IMG/VR virus record: IMGVR_UViG_3300037245_002311
Span: 1 to 52,473 of that record
Direction: 5' to 3' (one strand)
Length of the DNA: 52,473 nucleotides
From: a virus
The translations under genes and the position numbers were made by a program. Shown here one piece after another: positions 28,775 to 37,440 of this stretch. Position 1 is the stretch's first letter, and the number at the start of each line of letters is the position of its first letter. The notes beneath the pieces were generated by a model. That model did no database searches. It saw nothing but the letters and a program-made list of their open reading frames with translations, and was not told the origin of the DNA.

Positions 28775-29839
28775 ATGGCTTATGAAATTCCTCTGGGGAA
28801 GCACACCCTCGAAGCGGGGCAGGATCTTTCCGCCAAGCAGTTTTACTTCATGTCAGTGGCAGCCGATGGTCAGGTCGACCCGACGGGCGCTGGCGAAGCG
28901 AGTGTCGGGGTGCTGCAGAATAAGCCCGACGCCGCCGGCAAGGCCGCCGAGCTGACGACCCTGCTGATCTCGAAGGTCGTCGCAGGTGAGGCGATCGCGA
29001 TCGGCGCTTCGGTCGCCTCTGATGCGTCTGGCAAGGCGCGCACGGCGATCGCTGGCGACACGATTCAGGGCATTGCGCTGACGGCCTCGGGGGCCGACGG
29101 AAACGTCATGTCAGTGCTGCTCGGTCAGAGTCGTTTGGAAGGCGATCTCGGGCTCACCTCGGGGCAGGATCTTTCGACAAGCGTGGGCCTGTTTATGGCA
29201 GTGGCCGCCGATGGGAAGATCGACCCGGCGACGGCTGGCGTCATGTGTGCAGGCATTCTGCAGACTGGCCCGGCGGCAGTCGATCTCGAGGCGATCGTCC
29301 GACAGATCGGAATCAGCGACGTGATTTCGGGCGCGGCATTCACGACGGGCGACGCACTCGCCAGCGACTCGGCCGGCAAGGCCGTGAAGGCGGTCGGTAA
29401 CGATGTCGTGCAGGCGATCGCACTCGAAACCGCAAGCGCTGCCGATGAGACGATCTCGGTGCTGCTCGGTCAGAGCTTCAAGGAGGGCGATATCACTCTG
29501 GTATCGGGGCAAGACCTTTCCTCGGATCAGTTTCTTTTCATGGCCTACGCCTCCGACAGTAAGATCGACGCGGCCGGCGACGGTGTACTCGGCTGCGGCG
29601 TGCTTCAGAACGCACCGGGCGCAGTCGATCTGCCGGCGATCTGCCGCATCTCTGGGATCACGAGTGTGATCACGGGCGCCGCGATCACGGCGGGCGCTGC
29701 GGTCACCAGCGACTCGGCTGGGAAGGCGAAGACGGCCGCGACGGGCGACATCGTGCAGGGCGTCGCACTGAATGACGCATCGGGTGCCGACGAGACTGAT
29801 CTGATCCTGCTCTCGATCAATGGATACGTCGCAAGTTAA
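28775..29839 (+). CDS. Triplicated capsid decoration (cement) protein
   Basis: A 354-residue protein composed of three tandem copies of a DUF2190-like cement domain, starting near residues 14, 129 and 245 (period about 115). Each copy has GQDLS, FMA-type strand, DG/DSKID, G(V/I)LQ, a VVAGEA/VISGAA segment, ASDSAGKA and, in copies 1 and 2, VLLGQS. Such domains usually sit as trimers at quasi-threefold positions of the capsid; one chain of three may replace a trimer. The start follows AAAAAAGGGAG. Capsid-associated position next to the major capsid gene. Confidence 0.8.
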   Translation: MAYEIPLGKHTLEAGQDLSAKQFYFMSVAADGQVDPTGAGEASVGVLQNKPDAAGKAAELTTLLISKVVAGEAIAIGASVASDASGKARTAIAGDTIQGIALTASGADGNVMSVLLGQSRLEGDLGLTSGQDLSTSVGLFMAVAADGKIDPATAGVMCAGILQTGPAAVDLEAIVRQIGISDVISGAAFTTGDALASDSAGKAVKAVGNDVVQAIALETASAADETISVLLGQSFKEGDITLVSGQDLSSDQFLFMAYASDSKIDAAGDGVLGCGVLQNAPGAVDLPAICRISGITSVITGAAITAGAAVTSDSAGKAKTAATGDIVQGVALNDASGADETDLILLSINGYVAS

Positions 29840-29924
29840 ACCGCCGCTGGGCGATCCCAGCTTCACCGGCTGACCCGACGTCGGCGACGCCGAAAAGTGA
29901 TTCACCCTGAGGGGGATAAGGAAG

Positions 29925-30905
29925 ATGCGCAATACAGCTATTCGGAAAGGGCAGCCGTCGGCGGGCGACGTTCATGTGAATCGACCGCTCACGAATGTGT
30001 CGATCGACTTCTCGCAGAACGCCGAGGGCTTCGTTCACAATAAGGTTTTTCCTGTGATCCCGGTGGCGAAGCAGACCGATAGTTACTTCATCTACGATAA
30101 AGGCCAGTGGCAGCGTGGCGGCTCGCAGAAGCGCGCGCCGGCGACCGAATCGGCGGGGAGCGGTTACACCGTTTCGACCGATAGCTATGCCTGCGACGTC
30201 TGGGCACTGCACAAAGATGTCGCCGACCAGACGCGGGCGAATTCCGATTCGCCTCTGCGACCCGATCAGGATGCTGCCCGGTATGTGACCGAGCAGATGA
30301 TGATCGACAAAGAAGTCGAATGGGCGTCGGCCTATTTCGTGACGGGCGTCTGGACGGTCGACGAGACGGTGAGCCCTCTCTGGGATGCTGCCGACTCGAC
30401 ACCGATCGAAGACGTGCGGGCGCAGAAGACGGCCATGCTCAAGCTGACCGGTCGGAAGCCGAACGTCATGGTGATGTCGGTCGAGGTTTTCGACGTGCTG
30501 GTCGATCATCCCGATATCGTCGCTCGCCTGAGTGGCGGCGCGACTCCGCAGAACATGGCGATTCCGCAAGAAGTGCAGCTCGCGACGATCTTCGGCATGG
30601 AGCGCATTCACGTCGCCGAGGCCGTGCAGAATGAGGCAGTCGAGGGCGCGACCGATTCGAATGACTTCGTGCTCGGTCAGCACTGCTTGCTGCTTCACGT
30701 GCCGCGCACGGCTGGGCTCTACACACCCAGCGCCGGTTACACTTTCGCGTGGACTGGCCTGCTCGGCTCGAGTGCAGGTAACACGGTGATTTCGCGGATT
30801 CGCGCGGATCTTCTGAAGGCCTGGCGAGTCGAGGGTGAGTGCGCCTACGACCAGAAGGTCGTGAGTGCGGATCTCGGCACGCTCTTCGCCTCGGTGCTCA
30901 CCTAA
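29925..30905 (+). CDS. Major capsid protein
   Basis: A 326-residue protein starting after GAGGGGGATAAGGAAG, directly after the decoration gene. Segments such as VSIDFSQNAEGFVHNKVFPVIPV, AARYVTEQMMIDKEVEWA and LKLTGRKPNVMVMSVEVFDVL match phage HK97-fold coat proteins with a long backbone helix. It forms the icosahedral shell. No delta domain is obvious, consistent with a separate scaffold. Confidence 0.85.
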   Translation: MRNTAIRKGQPSAGDVHVNRPLTNVSIDFSQNAEGFVHNKVFPVIPVAKQTDSYFIYDKGQWQRGGSQKRAPATESAGSGYTVSTDSYACDVWALHKDVADQTRANSDSPLRPDQDAARYVTEQMMIDKEVEWASAYFVTGVWTVDETVSPLWDAADSTPIEDVRAQKTAMLKLTGRKPNVMVMSVEVFDVLVDHPDIVARLSGGATPQNMAIPQEVQLATIFGMERIHVAEAVQNEAVEGATDSNDFVLGQHCLLLHVPRTAGLYTPSAGYTFAWTGLLGSSAGNTVISRIRADLLKAWRVEGECAYDQKVVSADLGTLFASVLT

Positions 30906-30919
30906 AGGGGGGCGCCGCC

Positions 30920-31366
30920 GTGCCTGAGATCACCTACGTCGCAGGCCGCAGGCTCAAGGGTATTCCTCGCAACGGCGAGCTAGTCGACGTCGCTGCGAGG
31001 CAGCCCGTGCCCGAGGCCGCAAAATTCAGGAAGCTGAAAATCCTGATCAAGGCGGGTTTCGTCGTGCGACTGATCGACGGCGTGCCCGATAAGCCGTCGA
31101 AGCAGCGCGCTCGGCAGCTGGGGCTCACACCCTATCGAAGGCACGACAAGCCGAGCGGGTCGGTCGCTGCCGAGGCTGGCTCGGCAGCGTCAAGGGGGGG
31201 CGAGGCCGGCAAGCCCGGCAGCGATCGGCCCCAGTCTGACAAAAAGCCCGAAGACTCGAAGCCGGCCGAAGTAAAGCCTGCCGCGAAGAAGAAGACGCCG
31301 AAGAAGAAGGCGCCGAAGAAGAAGGCGAAGAAGGGCACGAGGCGAATCACTCGACGCGAAGGGTGA
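30920..31366 (+). CDS. Head-associated protein with Lys-rich tail
   Basis: A 148-residue protein from GTG 30920 after AAAGGGGGGCGCC. The first 75 residues form a compact domain (YVAGRRLKGIPRNGELVDV, KLKILIKAGFVVRLIDG), then a disordered spacer and a tail of KKKTPKKKAPKKKAKKG. The basic tail resembles histone H1 and the N-terminus of the small terminase here, so it may contact packaged DNA. Function unknown; the gene order suggests a head or connector component. Confidence 0.68.
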   Translation: MPEITYVAGRRLKGIPRNGELVDVAARQPVPEAAKFRKLKILIKAGFVVRLIDGVPDKPSKQRARQLGLTPYRRHDKPSGSVAAEAGSAASRGGEAGKPGSDRPQSDKKPEDSKPAEVKPAAKKKTPKKKAPKKKAKKGTRRITRREG

Positions 31367-31369
31367 CCC

Positions 31370-31810
31370 ATGGCAGAGACCTACACATACACGAATGATC
31401 CGGCGAATTCAGCGCGCGATCGGATCAGAATTCAAATTGGTGACGCCGATGTCGCGATCGGGGTGCCTATTCTCAGCGACCAGGTGATCGACTTTCGCCT
31501 GGGCGCTGAGGACACCGAGGCGAAGGCGGCCTGGCGCTGCTGCGAAGATATCGTCGCTGCGCTTTCCGCGAAGGCGGTCGACTGGACGACGGGCGGCCAG
31601 TCGGCGTCGAAGAGCCAGAAGCTCGAGCACTATCGTGCACTCGAGAAGAAGCTGCGCCGAGATGCGTCTGGGCGAAACGTGGCATTTTCTGCTGGCGGGC
31701 TGAGCCTCGACGAGAAGGTCGACAATAAGGCCGACCCAGATCGCACGCAGGGCACCTTTCACGCCGACATGATGCGAAACCCTGAGCGGGGCAGTGCGGG
31801 GCAGTCGTGA
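31370..31810 (+). CDS. Head-tail connector protein (gp6/adaptor-like)
   Basis: A 146-residue protein beginning MAETYTYTNDPANSARDRIRIQIGD, with the 'ILSDQVIDFRL...AKAAWRCCEDIVAALSAKA' helices typical of phage adaptor proteins attached beneath the portal. Located between capsid and neck genes as expected. Its stop overlaps the next GTG. Confidence 0.72.
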   Translation: MAETYTYTNDPANSARDRIRIQIGDADVAIGVPILSDQVIDFRLGAEDTEAKAAWRCCEDIVAALSAKAVDWTTGGQSASKSQKLEHYRALEKKLRRDASGRNVAFSAGGLSLDEKVDNKADPDRTQGTFHADMMRNPERGSAGQS

Positions 31811-32169
31811 TCGAATCCGACAGCATAAACGTGAGAGATCTCGAGCTATTCCGGCGCACGATGTCGGGAATAGGCGGCGACGGCACCGATGAGTCGCTGA
31901 TCGCCGACCTGGTCGCGCATCATGAGCAGGTCGACGAAGGCTCTCGCAGCGTGCAGGGGCGCGACAGTCGCGTGACTGATTCGCTTTATATTCACGGCTT
32001 CGACCCAGCAGACGGCTCGGCGCTCGATGTCAGAGAGCACGATCTCGCGTCGTGGACTGATCACCGAGGCACTCTGATCGAGAAGGTCTCGATCACTCGA
32101 GTCGCGGCGAACTCAGAGCCCGGCACTGGCACGCCTGGCACCGCGCACCTTCGGCTCGATATTGGCTAA
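31807..32169 (+). CDS. Putative head-closure protein
   Basis: A 120-residue beta-rich protein from GTG 31807. Position (second gene after the connector) matches head-closure/stopper proteins of siphoviruses. The sequence is acidic with no diagnostic motif. The end overlaps the TTG start of the next gene. Confidence 0.6.
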   Translation: MIESDSINVRDLELFRRTMSGIGGDGTDESLIADLVAHHEQVDEGSRSVQGRDSRVTDSLYIHGFDPADGSALDVREHDLASWTDHRGTLIEKVSITRVAANSEPGTGTPGTAHLRLDIG

Positions 32170-32569
32170 GAGAAAGCCGGTCACCGGCCGGAAATCGACA
32201 GTGAAGCGCGCGAAGATCGTGCTTCGAAACGTCGAAGAAGCCGTCGAGCAGCAGCTCGATGACAACGCCGCCGACCTGCTGAACCGATCCGATGCGATTT
32301 CGCCTCAGCTGACCGGCGCTCACATTCACACCGGAAAGGTGACGCGGCTCGGCCGCTTCTTTCGCGTCGTTTCGTATGACGAGGATTACTCGGTGAGGAT
32401 TCACGAAGATCGCTATAACCTCGGGCCGATTTCAAGTCGCAAGCCGCCGACATCCGACGGGCCCGTCGGTCGTCGCTTTCTTGCGAGAGCATTCGATCGA
32501 AACGCGAAGCGCTACATCGACGAAATCGGAAAGGCTGCCGCGAAGGCCCTGCGGCAGAGTGTGCGCTGA
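32162..32569 (+). CDS. HK97 gp10-like neck/tail-completion protein
   Basis: A 135-residue protein with TTG start. The pattern LLNRSDAISPQLTGAHIHTGKV ... RVVSYDEDYSVRIHED ... GRRFLARAF matches HK97 gp10 family: a helix, 'aP..TG.L' and 'Y...VHE' signatures. The role is head-tail joining. Confidence 0.78.
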   Translation: MAKRKPVTGRKSTVKRAKIVLRNVEEAVEQQLDDNAADLLNRSDAISPQLTGAHIHTGKVTRLGRFFRVVSYDEDYSVRIHEDRYNLGPISSRKPPTSDGPVGRRFLARAFDRNAKRYIDEIGKAAAKALRQSVR

Positions 32570-32982
32570 TGGCTCTTCTTCTCGAGCGTGGAATCGCAGA
32601 GGTGCTCGAGGCCTCAGACTTGGGCGACTTCAGCGCGCCGGCTTCGGCCGTGCCGCCGGCGATCATGGTCGGCGAAGAGCTTGAATATCCCGACCAGTCG
32701 ATCACAGTGAACGCAGTCGGCGGCGCCGCGAACGATCGAGTGCTCGGGCGCTTTCCGAAATTCGTGATCATCAATCGGGGGCCGAGCTACGCGACCGAGC
32801 GCGACCTGGCCGATGACATTCACGCAGCACTCGATCAGCACCAGGGCGCGCTCGACTCGCTGCCCTGCGGGCGCATTCAGCCCGACACCCTGCCCGTGTA
32901 CCTGGGCCGCGATCCCAGCGGCAAGGGCGGCGGGCTCGCGAAGTTTACCCAGACCGTAACGGTCTTCACGCACGACCTTTAA
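32569..32982 (+). CDS. Tail terminator protein
   Basis: A 137-residue protein at the tail-terminator position, before the tail tube gene. It contains LGRFPKFVIIN, ATERDLADDIHAALDQHQGAL and FTQTVTVFTHDL, consistent with the beta-alpha fold of minor tail (gpU-like) proteins. A clearly related domain is at the C-terminus of the protein encoded at 48103-49719 (shared DRVLGxFPKF and QHQGAL motifs). ATG overlaps the upstream stop. Confidence 0.72.
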   Translation: MALLLERGIAEVLEASDLGDFSAPASAVPPAIMVGEELEYPDQSITVNAVGGAANDRVLGRFPKFVIINRGPSYATERDLADDIHAALDQHQGALDSLPCGRIQPDTLPVYLGRDPSGKGGGLAKFTQTVTVFTHDL

Positions 32983-32996
32983 GGGGGCGAATCATC

Positions 32997-34094
32997 ATGT
33001 CAGTTCAGACCCGACCGGTAGATCTTCTCACTCGCGTGCACGGCCTGCTCGGCACGCCTTTCGTCGAATTCGCCTTCGCTCTCGCCAGCGGGGGCTTTTC
33101 ATCCTATCGCGAGATCGGCATCGTCGAGGCGGCCGAGGTGCAGCAGGCCGTCGCTCATGCCGATATGCGCGACCCGCGCAGCGGCACCTCGCAGCTCGTG
33201 CGCCGGCATACGCGCGAATTCGACCTGACTCTGAACGCGACGACGAAGAAATTCGACGGCGCGAATATGCAGCTGATGCTGCTCTCGAGCGCACTGCGCC
33301 AGGTCGCCGCCGGCGTGACGTCGATCGCCGACGAGGCCTTTCAGCTGACCGACGACGCCGACGACTTCGTCGATCTCGACAATGCCTCGCTGGTCGAGCC
33401 GCTCACTGCGGTATCGGCTGCTGAGGTCGTGCTCGAGCGCGTCGGCACCGGCCAGGGCGGCAGCTTCGGCGAGACCCAGGCCGACTTCGCGCTCGACTTC
33501 TCGGTGCTGATCGTCGCGAACGTCTCGAGCTACATCGAGACGAGCGCGGCCGGTGTTCCGACCGAGCGCGTCAGCGACATCGTCGCAGGCGCTTCGCCTG
33601 GTGCTGGCGAGATCGGAATCATCGAGGGCGCCTCGGCGACATCGGGCGAGATCAAATATCCCTCAGGCGAGGCACCGGCTGCGGGCACGACGATCGACGT
33701 CACCTATGAGCCGACGCACACCTTCACCGAAAACGCCGACTATTTCGTCGACCCGAAGAGCGGTCGGGTGCGGGTGCTCTTCTCGACCAACAAGGCCCGC
33801 GCGGCTCAGCCCATGGAAACCAGCTACGACTTCAATGCCTACGCGCACGAAGAGATCGACCCTGGCACGCAGCTGACCTTTCCTGGCCGCGCTCGCATCA
33901 GGCACCTGCCCGACGCCGGCGTGAATCTGATCTGGCCGATTCCGCAGGTTTCGATTCAGGCGAGCGGCGACGCCTTCACCTTCAATCCTGACGAATGGGC
34001 CGGCCAGGCCATTCAGATCACGCTCGAGCATGACGGCACTTCGACGCCTTACGGCACTTGCGAGATCTACGACGAGACGCTGACCGAGGCCTAA
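32997..34094 (+). CDS. Major tail tube protein
   Basis: A 365-residue protein in the tail-tube position with beta-rich sequence (REFDLTLNATTKKFDGANMQLM; ADYFVDPKSGRVRVLFSTNK; FPGRARIRHLPDAGVNLIWPIP). It would form the hexameric rings of the tail. Start after AAGGGGGCGAATCATC. A strong hairpin follows the gene, as often seen after abundant structural genes. Confidence 0.82.
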   Translation: MSVQTRPVDLLTRVHGLLGTPFVEFAFALASGGFSSYREIGIVEAAEVQQAVAHADMRDPRSGTSQLVRRHTREFDLTLNATTKKFDGANMQLMLLSSALRQVAAGVTSIADEAFQLTDDADDFVDLDNASLVEPLTAVSAAEVVLERVGTGQGGSFGETQADFALDFSVLIVANVSSYIETSAAGVPTERVSDIVAGASPGAGEIGIIEGASATSGEIKYPSGEAPAAGTTIDVTYEPTHTFTENADYFVDPKSGRVRVLFSTNKARAAQPMETSYDFNAYAHEEIDPGTQLTFPGRARIRHLPDAGVNLIWPIPQVSIQASGDAFTFNPDEWAGQAIQITLEHDGTSTPYGTCEIYDETLTEA

Positions 34095-34116
34095 CGGTCA
34101 GCCGCCAGGTGATCTA

Positions 34117-34149
34117 GCCTCCGGGGGATTCACCGCCCCCCCCGGAGGC
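34117..34149 (+). terminator. 11-bp hairpin after the tail tube gene
   Basis: GCCTCCGGGGG (34117-34127) pairs perfectly with CCCCCGGAGGC (34139-34149). Only a short TTC follows, so it is probably a partial terminator or RNase-stop that lowers expression of the downstream tail genes relative to the tube. Confidence 0.6.
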
Positions 34150-34157
34150 TTCACCTA

Positions 34158-34667
34158 ATGCCGAAAGACCGAACGCTTCGCGAGAAGCTGCTGAACGGAA
34201 AGACCCTCACCCTGCTCGACGGCAAGAGCGTGACGATTCGACCCTGGTCGATCGATCAGCGCGACCACCTGATCCCGGTACTCGCCGAGATCGTCGTCGA
34301 GATTCAAAAATCCGGCCGCGAAACGTGGAATCTCGCGGCACCGGCCTTCCTGCTTCAATACTCAAAGCAAACCGACGAACTCGTGCGGCTCAGCCTCGGC
34401 TGGTCTGATGCGGAAATGAAGAAGCTCACGCTCGAAGACTCTCTGCAGCTCACGAATGCAGTGATCGAAATCTGCATTATCCGCCCCGATGGGGGTGGGC
34501 CGCTGGGGGAATTGTTACGGCTCTTCTCGCTTGGGATCGACACGGTCGAGAAGGTGGTGGGGCCGGCACTTCTGGAAATAGCAGAGACGGACTCGAAGAC
34601 GCAGTCGCGATCATCTTCGCACGGGGTCACTCGATCGGAGAAATCCGAAGCTATCCCCCCGAACTGA
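34158..34667 (+). CDS. Tail assembly chaperone (G-like)
   Basis: A 169-residue tail assembly chaperone, equivalent to lambda gpG, located between tail tube and tape measure. Helical middle (EMKKLTLEDSLQLTNAVIEICII). A slippery CCCCCCG ends two codons before the stop, giving a -1 extension. The unshifted product ends KSEAIPPN. Confidence 0.8.
   Translation: MPKDRTLREKLLNGKTLTLLDGKSVTIRPWSIDQRDHLIPVLAEIVVEIQKSGRETWNLAAPAFLLQYSKQTDELVRLSLGWSDAEMKKLTLEDSLQLTNAVIEICIIRPDGGGPLGELLRLFSLGIDTVEKVVGPALLEIAETDSKTQSRSSSHGVTRSEKSEAIPPN
34655..34661 (+). other. Programmed -1 ribosomal frameshift site
   Basis: C CCC CCG in the zero frame (codons CCC 34656-34658 and CCG 34659-34661), two codons before the chaperone's TGA. 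Slipping back one base re-pairs both tRNAs on CCC CCC and continues in the open -1 frame, reading PP-ELIEELARIES. The heptamer fits X XXY YYZ. The -1 frame is open far upstream and down to 34936. Confidence 0.8.
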
Positions 34668-34936
34668 TCGAAGAGCTGGCACGAATCGAGTCGCAGCGGC
34701 AGCGGGCTGAACTCTCGATGCTGCTCACGATCGTGACCGTCGCAGCCGGCGCAGCCCTGACTGGGAAGAAGACCGCTTCGGATAAGCTGCACTCGCTGCT
34801 GACCGATCGGGGTGCAATCCCCGCAGACGAAAGAGACGATGCACGCCGTGAGCGGCGCGCTACTCTCGACGCCGGCAGCGTGAGGCGAGGGGGGGCCCGT
34901 GGGCGTCACGGTCGGCGAGCTGAAGGTCGAATTTGA
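34661..34936 (+). CDS. Tail chaperone T extension (-1 frame)
   Basis: This frame adds 91 residues when ribosomes slip at 34655-34661, making a 259-residue GT fusion. The extension is helical (ELIEELARIESQRQRAEL) with a hydrophobic part (MLLTIVTVAAGAALTG) and a basic end. It has no good start of its own. The tape measure start (34899) lies within it, as is usual for this gene pair. Confidence 0.75.
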   Translation, partial: ELIEELARIESQRQRAELSMLLTIVTVAAGAALTGKKTASDKLHSLLTDRGAIPADERDDARRERRATLDAGSVRRGGARGRHGRRAEGRI

Positions 34937-37079
34937 CGCTGAAACGAAGCGGCTGAACTCTGGCCTGAAGACCCTCGACAAGAAGCTCAATAGATTCGAG
35001 AAGAAGGCGACCAGGGCGACCGCCGCAGCGACCCGCGGCTTCGCGAAAATGCGGGCCGGTCTCGCGAAGATCGGGCCCCTCGTGGCCGGCCTCGCTGCAG
35101 CCCTGGGCCCGGCATTTCTTCTGCGCGGCGTCAAGAATGCGGCCGCATTCGGCGACAATATCGCGAAGACCGCCGACCGCATCGGCATCGGCACCGAGAG
35201 CCTTCAAGAGCTGGGCTTCGCTGCGACCCAGAGCGGCGTCGATCTCTCAGTGCTGCAGTCGAGCCTGGGCGCCTTCTCGAAGCGGCTCGGTGAAGCTCGA
35301 GCGGGCACTGGGGCGCTGATCACCCAGCTGAAGAAATCGAACCCAGAGCTGCTTGAAAATCTGCAGTCGGCGACCAGCCTCGGCGGCGGGCTCGACCTGC
35401 TCGCCGACTCGATCTCGGGCATGGATTCAGAGCTAGACCAGGCCGCACTGGCCTCGGCTGCATTCTCTCGAGCCGGCCTGGCGATGGTGAATCTGCTTCG
35501 CAAGGGCAGCGACGGCATGCGGCAAATGCGCGCCCAGGCTCGAGATCTGGGCCTGGTGCTCGACGATCACCTGATTCGAAAATCTGAAGTCGTCACCGAT
35601 CAGTTTGACATTCTAAATCGGCAGCTCGGCACGACCTTCAGGCAGATTCTGATCGATCTCGGGCCGCTGGTGGTCGGCGTCTCGAGGCGAATCGGCACCT
35701 TCGCGCAGAATGTCGGCTTCCTGGTCGCGAAGTTTCGCGAGATCGAGAATATCTCGACCGGCCAGATCCAGGCCGAAACGATCGATCTCACTCACGACCT
35801 GATCGAACTACGCTCGCAGCTCGAGAAGGCTCAAGAGCTGGTGGGCGACAGCAGCGTGAACGCCTGGCTGGAAAACATCAGCTCAGCCGGCGGCACCGCC
35901 GAAGAGCGCGTCGCAGCGATCGCGGCCGCGATCGATACCGTGCAGGCGAAGCTCGATCGAGGCGAGGCTGAACTCGAGCGGCGCCGGAAAGCGAAGGCAG
36001 GCTCGACCGGCGACGAGGGCGAGGGCGAAGTCAATATCGACGCCGACGCCCTGCTCGCCCAGCAGAAAGCGCTCGCAGACGCCCAGAAGGCCGGCCTCGG
36101 CGAGGTGCTCGCCCTGCAGCAGCAGCTGCGAAACGAGCGCCTGGCGGCGCTCGATCCTCTGCTCGGTGAGATCGACGCACTCGACCAGCAGATCGCCAGG
36201 CAGCAGACTCTCGTCGTCGCTGAGGGCGACGCAAGCGAGCGCAGGCAGGAAAATCTCGACAATCTGCGGGCCGACCGGAAGGCGCTGCAGACTGAACTCG
36301 AAGATGCGACGCTCGCCCAGGTCGGCCTGCAGGAGCAGCTCGGCCTGGCACTCGACCAGGTCGCCGAGAAAGACGGCGAGCGCGTCGCCCTGATCCTGCA
36401 GGCGCTGCGAGCGCGCCAGGCTGAGGGCCTGGGCATCGCCCAGAATGCCGAAGATCTGAAGCAGGCGATTCTCGACATCAGAGACCTGAAGGGCGCCGGC
36501 GAGGGCGACGAAGACGAGCCCAGCGGGGCCGACAAGCTCGGCGAGTCGATCGCCGGCTCGGTGAGCAGGGGCGCGCTGAGAGGGCTCGAGAGCGCATTCA
36601 GCGGCGAGGGCATCGACTTCGCCGAGAGCTTCGGCGACATCTTCGGCGACATTTTTCTCGACTCGATGCAAGACGTGCTGAGCGAGCTGCAGGATTCGCT
36701 CAGCGACATGATCTCGGAATTCGCCGAGGGCCTGGGCGGGGGGCCTGGGCTCAGCGCTGCGATCGGCGCCGGCATCGGCATCGCCGGCCAGCTCGTCGCT
36801 CGCCAGGTCGCCGGCACTGAGGTGAAGCAGCAGCGCTCTAGGACTCAGAGCGCCGTCACCGGCTCGCAAGAGATCAGGGGCGTCGTCGCGGGCCCGACTT
36901 CGATACCCATCGCCCAGGTCGGCAACGCGATCAGAGACGCCGGCCAGCTGCAGCTCGACGAGTCGAAGAAGCAGACGACCCTGCTCGAGATGATTAACTC
37001 GAAGCTGGGCGGTCTGGGCGGCGGCGGCGGCGGCGGCCTGGGCCTCGATCTCACCGCGAGCCAGGTGCTCGGCGGCTGA
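34899..37079 (+). CDS. Tape measure protein
   Basis: A 726-residue tail length-determining protein from GTG 34899. Long helical segments dominate; the N-terminus has the typical LKVEFDAETKRLNSGLKTLDKKLNRF coil, then a hydrophobic stretch (LVAGLAAALGPAFLL, about 53-70). A long coiled coil spans about 290-480. Hydrophobic, glycine-rich C-terminus. At roughly 1.5 angstrom per residue the length predicts a tail near 105-110 nm. Expected to line the tail tube and be ejected first. Confidence 0.92.
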   Translation: MGVTVGELKVEFDAETKRLNSGLKTLDKKLNRFEKKATRATAAATRGFAKMRAGLAKIGPLVAGLAAALGPAFLLRGVKNAAAFGDNIAKTADRIGIGTESLQELGFAATQSGVDLSVLQSSLGAFSKRLGEARAGTGALITQLKKSNPELLENLQSATSLGGGLDLLADSISGMDSELDQAALASAAFSRAGLAMVNLLRKGSDGMRQMRAQARDLGLVLDDHLIRKSEVVTDQFDILNRQLGTTFRQILIDLGPLVVGVSRRIGTFAQNVGFLVAKFREIENISTGQIQAETIDLTHDLIELRSQLEKAQELVGDSSVNAWLENISSAGGTAEERVAAIAAAIDTVQAKLDRGEAELERRRKAKAGSTGDEGEGEVNIDADALLAQQKALADAQKAGLGEVLALQQQLRNERLAALDPLLGEIDALDQQIARQQTLVVAEGDASERRQENLDNLRADRKALQTELEDATLAQVGLQEQLGLALDQVAEKDGERVALILQALRARQAEGLGIAQNAEDLKQAILDIRDLKGAGEGDEDEPSGADKLGESIAGSVSRGALRGLESAFSGEGIDFAESFGDIFGDIFLDSMQDVLSELQDSLSDMISEFAEGLGGGPGLSAAIGAGIGIAGQLVARQVAGTEVKQQRSRTQSAVTGSQEIRGVVAGPTSIPIAQVGNAIRDAGQLQLDESKKQTTLLEMINSKLGGLGGGGGGGLGLDLTASQVLGG

Positions 37080-37089
37080 AGGGGGGCAC

Positions 37090-37440
37090 GTGATCAAATT
37101 TCTCGACGACTCGACGATCGGCGCCAGCGCGAAGGGCGACTCGATAACCTACGGGCTAGCAGAGACGCTCGAGAAGCTCGAGAAGGGCGACGCCTTCGCC
37201 GGCCTCGAGCTGCTGCTCTGGGGCGTGATCGCCGCCTACCGCGAGCAGACCCAGCTGATGCGCGACCAGGTCGAGCACGTGCGGGGCAACGCACCGAATT
37301 TCGAAACGATCTTCGACCTGGTCGCCGAGAAGCTGCCGGGCATGGTGGACTCACTCGCTGCGACTGGCGGCGGCGACCCCTCGCAGGCGCAAATTTTCCC
37401 GAAGGCAAGCGGCGACGCAGCTGATGACGGGAGTTTTTGA
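37090..37440 (+). CDS. Tail protein of unknown role
   Basis: A 116-residue protein from GTG 37090 (GGGGGGCAC upstream), between the tape measure and tail-tip genes. Helical N-terminal half (LAETLEKLEKGDAFAGLELLLWGVIAAY) and a disordered end. Probably a small tail-tip or chaperone-type protein. No family recognised. Confidence 0.65.
   Translation: MIKFLDDSTIGASAKGDSITYGLAETLEKLEKGDAFAGLELLLWGVIAAYREQTQLMRDQVEHVRGNAPNFETIFDLVAEKLPGMVDSLAATGGGDPSQAQIFPKASGDAADDGSF

Noticed and set aside
34491-34500. GGGGGTGGGC as the tail-chaperone slip site.
   Set aside because: The zero frame reads GGG GGT after T, so it does not form X XXY YYZ; CCCCCCG near the stop fits fully.
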